Positions 30,722-39,350 of a stretch of DNA of 48,742 nucleotides are shown piece after piece. A program made the translations under genes and the position numbers. Below the pieces are notes generated by a model that made no database searches, was not told the DNA's origin, and worked only from the letters and a program-made list of their open reading frames with translations. Source of the DNA: Clostridia bacterium (GTDB lineage: Bacteria; Bacillota; Clostridia; Lachnospirales; Lachnospiraceae); contig QKDK01000241.1 in the NCBI GenBank assembly GCA_003252135.1, positions 1 through 48,742 of the forward strand. Reading direction: 5' to 3'. Every line of letters starts with the position of its first letter. Within the stretch, counting starts at the first letter, position 1.

Positions 30722-31657
30722 TTATGCTTTGTCGTTACTTCCGAGAACTTCAAGGATTTTATGAGATACAAGCTTTTTAATATTAGCTCTTGCAGGTGTC
30801 AGATATTGTCTCGGGTCAAATGCACCCGGATTTGCGAACATGTACTCTCTGATTCCGGCTGTCATGGCAAGCCTGAGATCTGAGTCGATGTTGATCTTGC
30901 AAACAGCCATGGCTGCCGCTTTACGAAGCATCTCTTCCGGAATTCCTATGGCATTATCCAGTGAACCGCCATTTTTATTGATGATATCAACGAACTCAGG
31001 AACCACGCTGGATGCACCATGAAGAACGATCGGATACTTAGGAAGGCGTCTTTCTACTTCTTCAAGTATATCAAACCTCAGCTGCGGTTTCTGCCCGGGC
31101 TTGAATTTATATGCACCGTGACTTGTCCCGATCGCAATGGCAAGAGAATCAACACCTGTGCGTGTAACAAACTCTTCAACTTCATCCGGTCTTGTATAGG
31201 AAGCATCCTCTGCACTGACATTCACCGCATCTTCGATGCCGGCAAGCCGTCCGAGTTCTCCTTCTACAACTGCACCATGTGCATGTGCATATTCCACTAC
31301 TTTTTTTGTCAATTCAATATTATCCTCAAAACTGTGATGCGATCCATCTATCATTACGGAGGTAAAACCGCCGTCAATACAGGACTTGCACAATTCGAAA
31401 GTATCACCGTGATCCAGGTGAAGTGCAATCGGCAGATCACATTCCATCAGCGCTGCCTCCACTAACTTGACAAGATAATTATGTTTTGCATACTTTCTTG
31501 CACCTGCAGAAACCTGAAGAATGATTGGAGATTTCAGCTCTGCTGCCGCTTCCGTGATACCCTGCACGATTTCCATGTTGTTTACGTTAAAAGCACCGAT
31601 AGCATACCCGCCTTCATACGCTTTTTTAAACATTTCTGTTGTTGTAACCAATGCCAT
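30722..31657 (-). CDS. fba: Class II fructose-bisphosphate aldolase
   Basis: MALVTTTEMFKKAYEGGYAIGAFNVNNMEI, LHLDHGDTFE, MIDGSHHSFEDNIELT, VLHGASS motifs. Confidence 0.94.
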   Translation of the reverse strand: MALVTTTEMFKKAYEGGYAIGAFNVNNMEIVQGITEAAAELKSPIILQVSAGARKYAKHNYLVKLVEAALMECDLPIALHLDHGDTFELCKSCIDGGFTSVMIDGSHHSFEDNIELTKKVVEYAHAHGAVVEGELGRLAGIEDAVNVSAEDASYTRPDEVEEFVTRTGVDSLAIAIGTSHGAYKFKPGQKPQLRFDILEEVERRLPKYPIVLHGASSVVPEFVDIINKNGGSLDNAIGIPEEMLRKAAAMAVCKINIDSDLRLAMTAGIREYMFANPGAFDPRQYLTPARANIKKLVSHKILEVLGSNDKA

Positions 31658-31720
31658 GATGATATCCATCCTTTCTGAAAATGATATGAATTGTTTTCGT
31701 TTCGAAAATACTATGATGTG

Positions 31721-31757
31721 AGGGTCGAATAGTCCTCTTTCAGGGCTATTCGACCCT
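31721..31757 (-). promoter_or_regulatory. Perfect 12-bp hairpin in the inferred fba 5' UTR
   Basis: AGGGTCGAATAG...CTATTCGACCCT, downstream of a -10 box (minus TATAAT, 31783-31778); no T-run. Confidence 0.6.
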
Positions 31758-31815
31758 GGCATCATCATACTTATTTCATTATAACACAAACCAGGAATCT
31801 TAAAAGCAGTTTTTC

Positions 31816-34152
31816 TTAATTATCCATTTCTGTTGCTCTGATCTGAATCAGGGATGCTGCCTTTGTTGTAATCCTGTATCTTTTGTCAGAAAGTTCTTCT
31901 GTCAGGATATCCTCTTTGCAGTCCCCTGTTAAACAGGTACCTGTTATGGAAACTCTGACCGGTGTACTGACAATAAAGCTTTCTGACTTTTCATTCCTGA
32001 TTTCTGCCAGGGTCAGCAGGTTCTCTTTCCACTCGATTGCAATGGTCTTTCGTCCTCTTGCTTTTATCCCGCGAATGCTGCCCTCTGACCAATCTGAAGG
32101 CAAGGCAGGCAGGAAGGTGATTACACCGTCATGACTCTGGAGCAGCATTTCCGTGATACCGGCAGTTGCTCCGAAATTTCCGTCGATCTGAAATGGCGGG
32201 TGCATGTCAAACAGGTTGTCTGAAGTTGATTTTGCAAGCAGTGCCTGTACATTTTGGCCGGCCTTGTCACCGTCCCGGAGTCTTGCCCACATGGCAATGA
32301 TCCAGGCTCTTGACCAGCCGGTATGACCGCCTCCGTTTGCAAGCCTGCGTTCTAAAGTCACTCTGGCTGCCTGCAGCAGTGCAGGATCTTTTTCAAATGT
32401 CACCTGAGCCGACGGATAAATGGAATACAGATGTGAAATGTGCCTGTGCCCCGGTTCTGCTTCCTCATAATCCTGTGCCCATTCCATCAGCTGTCCGTAA
32501 CGGCCAACAGACGGCTTTGGCATACGTGTCAGCATATCACGCAGGACCGGAATCAGATCGTCTTCTGCATTCAAAAGAGAAGCGGCCTGAATACAGGCAT
32601 GGAACACATCCGTTATGATCTGGCTGTCCATGGAAGGCCCGATACACACAGTTCCTCTTTCCCCGCTCGGATGAATATAAGTGTTTTCCGGCGAAACCGA
32701 AGGTCCTGTGACGAGCTGCCCCTGTTCATTCAGAAACATGTATTCCGTAAAGAACAAAGAAGACTCATACAAAAGTACATAATACTGACGGAGAAAATCC
32801 AGATCTTCTGTAAACAGATAATGCTCCCATATATGTGTACAGAGCCATGCAGCACCCATCGGCCATACAGTTGCCGGCAGATACAGGTCCTGCGGTGCAC
32901 AGTCCCCATAAATATCAGTGTTGTGATGTGCCGTGAAACCTTTGCAGCCGTACATTTCCTGTGCGACCTTCCTGCCGTTTGGCAGCATTCGCATCAGAAG
33001 GTCAAAGAGCGGCTGTGTGCATTCAGAAAGATTGCTGCTTTCGGCAGGCCAGTAATTCATCTCTGTATTGATATTAATCGTGTATTTTCCACCCCACGGC
33101 GGTATAAAATCTTTGTTCCAGATTCCCTGCAGATTAGCTGCCTGCGTTCCCGGTCTGCTGCAGGAAATGAGCAGGTATCTCCCAAAATTATAGTAAAGAG
33201 AGACCAGTCCCGGATCAAACATGCCATTTTTCACATTGCTCAGCCTGACATCTGTCGGCAGGGCTGAGTACTCCTCATCTCCTGTCAGCGCAAAAGACAT
33301 GCGGTCAAAATATCCACGGTACTCCTCTGTATGAGCCTTTTTCAGCTCACTGTATGGCAGGGCAGAAGCTTCATCCAGTGTTTTCATGCACCACTCCATT
33401 GGATCATCTCCGTAAAAGCTGGTCCTGACTGTCAAAAGCAGCGTTGCACCGGAAGCTTTTTCCAGTATCAGGTGATTACCAAGCACAAAAACTTCTCCGT
33501 CAGTTTCGCATATTTTTAGTGCAGCGCAAAACCCGACTCCATCCTTTCCTCCTTCCAGGCTCTGCATAACAATCGTATCCGGTGCTGCTGCCCGGTTCTC
33601 ATCCTGATAGACCCAGCGGTCAAAAAGCGCTGCCAGATGAAGTTCTCCAGGCTGGTCGCAGACAATTCGCATCGCAATTATCTTGTGTACTGCCGAAGAA
33701 AACACTTCTCTGGAAAATGAAGTCTTCCCGCATTTATAATGAATGGAAGCGATTGCTTCCTCCAGATCAAGCGTCCTGCTGTATGCTTCGTGCTCCGATT
33801 TATCCATTTCAAAATCAATCAGCAGATCTCCCGCTGTCGTATAGTTCCTCTGATGCTCCGGACCGCCCATCATGCCAAGCTTCGTCAGACGCTGTGCTTC
33901 CCTGATCTTTCCCTCTGCAAGAAGCTTTCGTATCACCGGAAGACACGTAAGCGCGTCTTTACTGACACGGTCTCTGCCGGCACCGCCATGCCAGAGAGTA
34001 TCTTCATTCAGCTGCAGCCTTTCAGTCTCCACTCCGCCGTACACCATAGCTCCAAGCGCGCCATTGCCGATCGGCAAAGCGTTGTTCCACTGCTCCGGCT
34101 GATTTGGATCTGCCGGCACCGGTTTCTGATAGTACAAACAGTTTTTATTCAT
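31816..34152 (-). CDS. Glycoside hydrolase family 95 protein (alpha-L-fucosidase-type)
   Basis: WNNALPIGNGALGAMVYGGVETERLQLNEDTLWHGG, NLQGIWNKDFIPPWGGKYTININTEMNYWPAESSNLSEC, DGNFGATAGITEMLLQS; no signal peptide. Confidence 0.92.
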   Translation of the reverse strand: MNKNCLYYQKPVPADPNQPEQWNNALPIGNGALGAMVYGGVETERLQLNEDTLWHGGAGRDRVSKDALTCLPVIRKLLAEGKIREAQRLTKLGMMGGPEHQRNYTTAGDLLIDFEMDKSEHEAYSRTLDLEEAIASIHYKCGKTSFSREVFSSAVHKIIAMRIVCDQPGELHLAALFDRWVYQDENRAAAPDTIVMQSLEGGKDGVGFCAALKICETDGEVFVLGNHLILEKASGATLLLTVRTSFYGDDPMEWCMKTLDEASALPYSELKKAHTEEYRGYFDRMSFALTGDEEYSALPTDVRLSNVKNGMFDPGLVSLYYNFGRYLLISCSRPGTQAANLQGIWNKDFIPPWGGKYTININTEMNYWPAESSNLSECTQPLFDLLMRMLPNGRKVAQEMYGCKGFTAHHNTDIYGDCAPQDLYLPATVWPMGAAWLCTHIWEHYLFTEDLDFLRQYYVLLYESSLFFTEYMFLNEQGQLVTGPSVSPENTYIHPSGERGTVCIGPSMDSQIITDVFHACIQAASLLNAEDDLIPVLRDMLTRMPKPSVGRYGQLMEWAQDYEEAEPGHRHISHLYSIYPSAQVTFEKDPALLQAARVTLERRLANGGGHTGWSRAWIIAMWARLRDGDKAGQNVQALLAKSTSDNLFDMHPPFQIDGNFGATAGITEMLLQSHDGVITFLPALPSDWSEGSIRGIKARGRKTIAIEWKENLLTLAEIRNEKSESFIVSTPVRVSITGTCLTGDCKEDILTEELSDKRYRITTKAASLIQIRATEMDN

Positions 34153-34261
34153 CAGTTTCTCCCATCCTTTCATCATGGCATGATTATAGCGTAAGTCAGA
34201 TTGTTATACCAGTGTGATTAATGGAAAAATTTCACCCATATTTTTAGACATGACAAATACA

Positions 34262-34291
34262 TTGACGTCATTCATAACTGCTTGCTATAAT
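34262..34291 (+). promoter_or_regulatory. Promoter of msrA
   Basis: TTGACG-N18-TATAAT. Confidence 0.65.
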
Positions 34292-34334
34292 GAACAGGAA
34301 GAACAGAATTCAGGAACAATGAAAGGAGACTTCT

Positions 34335-34832
34335 ATGAAGAAAGAAATCTTTCTTGCCGGAGGATGTTTCTGGGGCACGCAGAAGTATTTTGACCTGATT
34401 GACGGTGTTTGGTCAACTGAAGTCGGATATGCCAACGGCAAAACGGACCACCCGACCTACGAAGAGGTATGTCATAAGGATACAGGACACGCAGAAACAG
34501 TGAAGGTTATTTATGATGATTCACTTCTGTCTCTGCAAAAGCTACTGGCACTTTATTATGATGTTATAGATCCTGTCAGTCTGAACAGACAGGGACATGA
34601 TCAGGGCGTTCAGTACCGGACAGGTATATATTATACTGACAAAGAGGATTTCCAAGTTATCAGTGATTCTCTTGCCGTACTGCAGGCACAGTATAAAGAA
34701 AAAATAGCTGTGGAGCTGCTGCCGCTTGTCAATTTCAGTTCGGCAGAGGAATACCACCAGAAATACCTGGATAAAAACCCAAACGGCTATTGTCATATAG
34801 GGCAGGACAAATTCAAAAAAGTGCAGCGATGA
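34335..34832 (+). CDS. msrA: Peptide-methionine (S)-S-oxide reductase
   Basis: IFLAGGCFWGTQKYFDLIDGV, GYANG, VQYRTGIYY motifs. Confidence 0.95.
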   Translation: MKKEIFLAGGCFWGTQKYFDLIDGVWSTEVGYANGKTDHPTYEEVCHKDTGHAETVKVIYDDSLLSLQKLLALYYDVIDPVSLNRQGHDQGVQYRTGIYYTDKEDFQVISDSLAVLQAQYKEKIAVELLPLVNFSSAEEYHQKYLDKNPNGYCHIGQDKFKKVQR

Positions 34833-34849
34833 AAATCACTGCACTTTTT
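34815..34849. terminator. Bidirectional terminator between msrA and the thioesterase gene
   Basis: AAAAAAGTGCAG...CTGCACTTTTT. Confidence 0.75.
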
Positions 34850-34925
34850 GCTTTTCACTTTATACTTTTCACTTTTCTGCCTGTTGATAAGCTCCTATAT
34901 TCATGCACACATCGGCAGTTTCATA

Positions 34926-35423
34926 TCAAAACCCTTCTTTTCTTCGTATGCTTCGAAGCTCTGACCGCCTGACGGCTGCATCCCACTCTGCTTTTTCTTC
35001 CTCAGCTTCCACGATCAATCCCGGAACCTGCCTGGGACATCCTTCCTCATCAAGCGAGACCATGACCAGATAAGCACGGTTGATCATCTTTCGATATCCG
35101 TCGTCTGATTCGACATAGGTATCTACCCTAACTTCCATGGAAGTCTTGCCGACATAGGTGACCCTGCCGATGAGCACAATAATATCATTGATCTTTGCAC
35201 CGGATTTAAAGATAAGATTATCTATCGCAGCGGTAACAACTGAAGTCTGAGCGTGCCTTCTGGCAACGATTCCTGCTACCTCATCGATCCAGCCGACAAG
35301 CTGTCCGCCGAACAATCTTCCGTTACCATTCAGATGTCTGGACATCAAAGAATGCACCTGTTCGATCTGAGAATCCTGTACCTTTTTATTTTCAGGGATT
35401 TTACTGTTTTGATCTGCCGGCAT
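34926..35423 (-). CDS. Acyl-CoA thioesterase (hotdog fold, YciA/YkhA-like)
   Basis: LMSRHLNGNGRLFGGQLVGWIDEVAGIVARRHA motif. Confidence 0.88.
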   Translation of the reverse strand: MPADQNSKIPENKKVQDSQIEQVHSLMSRHLNGNGRLFGGQLVGWIDEVAGIVARRHAQTSVVTAAIDNLIFKSGAKINDIIVLIGRVTYVGKTSMEVRVDTYVESDDGYRKMINRAYLVMVSLDEEGCPRQVPGLIVEAEEEKAEWDAAVRRSELRSIRRKEGF

Positions 35424-35494
35424 AACTGCTCCTTTCCTATGAAAATACGCAAGTTCATAGTAATAGTAGCTTTTTCAACATAGTTTGTCAAATT

Positions 35495-36559
35495 CTATTT
35501 TTTCCTTTTCCGAACTGCTTCCAGCCCCAGTAATACATAATGACCGCCTATGGCATACATGCCCATGATCGGTATATAATCTGCGAATAGTGAAACTGCA
35601 TTGTCTTTTGTCACAACATAGGAGACACTTGAATCGGCAGATGACCCATATTCTGAAGAAGTGTCAGTGTCCTCTTGTGCAGCATCTGTCTGTGATTCAG
35701 ATGATGTCATATAGGATTCGTAAAAAGCAGCTGCATCTTCAGCCTGTCCTGCTCCGGTATTGCATTGCGGTCTGAGTAAAGAACAGCGTTTTCCGCATCC
35801 TGTACAGGTCAGACTGCCCAGATAATCATCCTCATCCTGATCCTGTGAAGGCGGATTATTTTCAAAATTCTGTTCAATATCGCCATGATCATGACCGCCT
35901 CCTGCTCCAAGCTGTATCATCCCGTTTTCTGTACCACTGTAATCAGAGACTAAAAGCTCATTGGTGACCTGACTCACTTCAGTACTATCTATCTGTACTG
36001 TCTTACTCTGATATGGTATGAATTTGGCGGCAAGCCCTCTGTCAAAAGAAGCTTTCACGCCGACAATGACCATCAGTACCGCCAGAATCCTCACTACCAC
36101 TGTTCTCACTCTGTTCACCTGTTCCAGTCCAAAAAGCTTTTTCAAAAATGAAAAAATCATTCTGGAATGAAAGCCTGTATGTATCCCGATCGTTATAAGC
36201 AACAGATATGCTGCCGCATTATGCAGATATGCAAAAAGGTCATAATGTGTTGTCTCAACATGAAATATAAAGCCCGATATAAGAACTGAGGTCACAGAAA
36301 TGATCAGTATCAGTATAATCTGAAGAACATCAACGATAAATTTGATCATGATAACAGAGGACTGCTGTATTGTTTTTTTGGCGATTACCTGTTTCATCCA
36401 CCCGGCATTGATTCCAATGTGTATAATAAATAATACAATGGTTGTTATTCCAAGGATCTCGTGCCAGAGTGCACCGCTTACATCATACCCCATCATAATG
36501 ATCATCAGCACCGTCATAATCAGATCGAGCACCAGTCTTCCTGCCAGTTTCTTATTCAT
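35495..36559 (-). CDS. DUF4405-like membrane protein with a Cys cluster
   Basis: N-terminal TM bundle with spaced His residues (cytochrome b561-like), GGGHDHGD and CTGCGKRCSLLRPQC motifs, C-terminal TM. Confidence 0.7.
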   Translation of the reverse strand: MNKKLAGRLVLDLIMTVLMIIMMGYDVSGALWHEILGITTIVLFIIHIGINAGWMKQVIAKKTIQQSSVIMIKFIVDVLQIILILIISVTSVLISGFIFHVETTHYDLFAYLHNAAAYLLLITIGIHTGFHSRMIFSFLKKLFGLEQVNRVRTVVVRILAVLMVIVGVKASFDRGLAAKFIPYQSKTVQIDSTEVSQVTNELLVSDYSGTENGMIQLGAGGGHDHGDIEQNFENNPPSQDQDEDDYLGSLTCTGCGKRCSLLRPQCNTGAGQAEDAAAFYESYMTSSESQTDAAQEDTDTSSEYGSSADSSVSYVVTKDNAVSLFADYIPIMGMYAIGGHYVLLGLEAVRKRKK

Positions 36560-36698
36560 ATTCTCTCCATTTCTGCATCAACATATATATTTTTACTGCT
36601 GTTATTCAAAGAGTACGCAACAAATGTGATAATATTATGAAGCAATTATTGATTTTTTGTGATTTCCTTTCATTCTGATTTTATATTTTCAGGAATTA

Positions 36699-38657
36699 CT
36701 ATTTCTGTGAATCATTCACCGGGTATACTATTTCCATATCCTTTTGGTACTTTCGTTCCATCTGATGGTGCTTTTTCCTGACTTCCACCGAATCAAAAAC
36801 AATCGAGAAATCATAACCGTCAGGGTACATCTCCGATGCCGGAACCAAAAGCTTTACCCTTTTATGATTTACAGTCAGCTTCCTTTTCTGTATCTGAACG
36901 ACTAGTTCCCCCAAGTCATTGACAGGTTCATAAACTATTCCTGTCTTTTTTTGCGGATACACCATCACTGAGTCGCCCATGGTAAATTTTTTCCGTATTT
37001 TTTCGCTTTGAATCGGACGAATGACCTCTGTTCTTTGTATCCTTGGCAGCGTATTTTTACAGGTTGTCTCTTGGTTGTAAAGGTATGTCCCATTACCGGT
37101 TAATGCATGATTACCCGCAGCCTCCCCACGATCATCCACATTCCTGTAAGCCGCCTGATAAGCACGGCTTAACATATGTGCAGGAAATCCGAGCTTCATA
37201 GCGATGTAAAATGCACAGCTTTCTCCTGCCTCACCGATTTCCAGCCGGTACAGCGGCAAAAGACTTTCTTTGTCAAATGCCATTCTTGCATTAATAACAC
37301 CTTCGGTATTCTCCGCATATACTTTGATTTCAGGATAATGCGTTGTGACCATGAACAGGCATCCGCTCTTTTTCAGTTCGTCAAGAATCGATACCGCAAT
37401 TCCCATTCCTTCTGCCGGATCCGTACCGGATCCCAGTTCATCCAGCAGGACTAATGTCTCCTGATTCATGCGCTTGATAATGTCGATAATATTTGTAATA
37501 TGCGACGAAAATGTAGACAGGTTCTCCGATATGCTCTGACCATCTCCGATATCGCACAGAATGGCAGCTCTCATACAGACATCTGCCGATTCACAGGCAA
37601 CATGAAGTCCGCAATTTGCCATCATCAGGCATAATCCGACTGTTTTCAATGCTACCGTTTTACCGCCTGTATTCGGTCCGGTTATGATGACACCGTGAAT
37701 GGTATCGCCGAACTCTATGGAAAGAGGGACGCAGGTGTTCCTGTTTATGAGCGGATGTCTGCCTTCTCTGATCTTCACACTGCCGTTCAGATTGATCAGC
37801 GGTTCCACGCCGCAAATGTCAATGCTTAGCTTTCCTTTCGCAAAAATATAATCCAGTTCCTCCAGATAATCAATATTTCTTTTGATTATCTCGGCTTCGT
37901 CACTGACCAGACATGACAAAAAGTACAGTATTTTCCTGACTTCATTGTTTTCTTCTATCCGTATCTGTTCAAGTTCTTCCCGAAGTCTGGCAACCGCTGC
38001 CGGCTCTATAAAACAGGTAGCCCCGGTCGAGGATATGTCAACAACGCTTCCCTGTATCGCATGCTTATATTCCTTTCGTACCGGCAGAGTAAATCGCCCG
38101 TTTCTGCCCGACACAAAGCTTTCCGAAAAATACGCCTTATTCTTGCGAAGAATCTCTTCAAGTTTATTTTTTATGGCTGTTTCAAGGACAGCTCTTTGTC
38201 TTCTGAGCGAACAAAGCGTCTTTGTTGCATAATCATCCACACCGTCATTGCGAATACAGCGCTCTATCTCTGACCGTAACTGCGGCAGTTCACTTATTCC
38301 TTTTCCAAAATCAGCGAGAAGCAGTCCGCTGTCAGCAGATTTATTCAGATATCGTATCATCCGTTCGCACACTACAGTGAACAGTCTGATCTCTTCTAAT
38401 TCATTTACAGAAAGCATCTCTCCTCTTTGCGCCGCATCGACGAGCTTCATTACTTTAGATACATCACCAAGCGGCGGAGCACCTGTGGTATCGAGCATTT
38501 TTCTTGCTTCTGTTGTTTCTCGGAGCTTTCTGCGCAGCTTACCTTCATCCAGTATCATGTCCATCTCTGAAAATCTTTTTTTCGCTTTTTCAGTTACTGC
38601 ATGACTGATAAGTATTTCTTTTATTTTTGTAAACTCAAGTGTTTCTTGATGATTCAT
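36699..38657 (-). CDS. MutS2-like ATPase without a C-terminal Smr domain
   Basis: GPNTGGKTVALKTVGLCLMMANCG Walker A; LVLLDELGSGTDPAEG Walker B; ends at about 650 aa without a recognisable Smr domain. Confidence 0.85.
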   Translation of the reverse strand: MNHQETLEFTKIKEILISHAVTEKAKKRFSEMDMILDEGKLRRKLRETTEARKMLDTTGAPPLGDVSKVMKLVDAAQRGEMLSVNELEEIRLFTVVCERMIRYLNKSADSGLLLADFGKGISELPQLRSEIERCIRNDGVDDYATKTLCSLRRQRAVLETAIKNKLEEILRKNKAYFSESFVSGRNGRFTLPVRKEYKHAIQGSVVDISSTGATCFIEPAAVARLREELEQIRIEENNEVRKILYFLSCLVSDEAEIIKRNIDYLEELDYIFAKGKLSIDICGVEPLINLNGSVKIREGRHPLINRNTCVPLSIEFGDTIHGVIITGPNTGGKTVALKTVGLCLMMANCGLHVACESADVCMRAAILCDIGDGQSISENLSTFSSHITNIIDIIKRMNQETLVLLDELGSGTDPAEGMGIAVSILDELKKSGCLFMVTTHYPEIKVYAENTEGVINARMAFDKESLLPLYRLEIGEAGESCAFYIAMKLGFPAHMLSRAYQAAYRNVDDRGEAAGNHALTGNGTYLYNQETTCKNTLPRIQRTEVIRPIQSEKIRKKFTMGDSVMVYPQKKTGIVYEPVNDLGELVVQIQKRKLTVNHKRVKLLVPASEMYPDGYDFSIVFDSVEVRKKHHQMERKYQKDMEIVYPVNDSQK

Positions 38658-38849
38658 TTTTTTCTCCATTCCTGCGATGTTTCTATGCGTATTATGAAAG
38701 AATTATCTAGTTCTTTCTTTTCATTGTTTCAATTAAAACTGTCGTCTGATCTTATCTATAAAGCACTGATACTTAAATTTAACAAATCCAGGACAGCCAG
38801 TATACTGAATAATTCGATAGATACGCTTTTTCATCCAAATCAGAATAAA

Positions 38850-39110
38850 CAAAAAAAGCATGACCAACTTGTCATGCTTCCAAAATACACCAGTAATTAG
38901 AATAATTACAGGAATACCCCGATGCAGGATAAAGTAAGTGTCAGGTAGAATTAATCAGCAAATAAAGCTGACCAAAGGCCAGAGATAATACTCTCTGCCT
39001 TAAACAACATATGGATTAGTTGTTATTCTCTACACTGAAAACACGTAACATACTCTACCTTTTCTTTCTTGAACCAGGGGTTGAACTCTGTAATTATTTA
39101 TTTTTTACGT
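38850..39110 (-). ncRNA. Structured noncoding RNA of unassigned class (raiA-like or 6S-like candidate)
   Basis: Minus strand: TTGACA-N17-GATAAT promoter; closing stem AATAATTACAG/CTGTAATTATT plus ACCCC/GGGGT; inner stem AGGTAGA/TCTACCT; internal hairpins AACAAC/GTTGTT, AAGGCAGAGA/TCTCTGGCCTT, TCAGC/GCTGA; terminator AAGCATGAC/GTCATGCTT plus T7; no credible ORF. Confidence 0.75.
38851..38879 (-). terminator. Intrinsic terminator of the ncRNA
   Basis: Minus AAGCATGAC-AAGTTG-GTCATGCTTTTTTT. Confidence 0.9.
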
Positions 39111-39115
39111 GTCTT

Positions 39116-39144
39116 ATTATCTCATATCATTCTTTTTCTGTCAA
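39116..39144 (-). promoter_or_regulatory. Consensus sigma-A promoter of the ncRNA
   Basis: Minus TTGACA (39144-39139), 17-nt spacer, GATAAT (39121-39116). Confidence 0.85.
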
Positions 39145-39198
39145 CCCTGCCTTTCTGTCAACCCTGCCTTTCTGTCAATCCTGATGCTTTCTGACAAA
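39139..39198. repeat. 17-bp tandem repeat, each unit carrying a TTGACA -35 hexamer
   Basis: Minus GGATTGACAGAAAGGCA|GGGTTGACAGAAAGGCA|GGGTTGACAGAAAAA; TTGACA at 39144, 39161, 39178; degenerate fourth unit TTGTCAGAAAGC upstream. Confidence 0.85.
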
Positions 39199-39246
39199 TA
39201 CAAAATTCCATGTATCGCAACTTTATTGCAACCATGGAATTCTGTA
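39199..39246. terminator. Large hairpin, probable terminator of the 39351-40058 gene
   Basis: ATACA-A-AATTCCATG...CATGGAATT-C-TGTAT. Confidence 0.6.
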
Positions 39247-39350
39247 TTCTAAATTTTTATATTTAGATAGGGCACGCAAGGTTATATTACTTTCTAGACC
39301 ACCAAATATACGCTACTGCGTAGTTTAACTATACCTGATATCGTGTAGTC

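Noticed and set aside
30559-30771. 70-aa minus-strand ORF between fba and the MAF gene
   Set aside because: Runs through the fba 3' end and terminator hairpin; no RBS or domain.
32440-33267. 275-aa plus-strand ORF
   Set aside because: Antisense shadow of the GH95 gene; His/Arg/Cys-rich composition.
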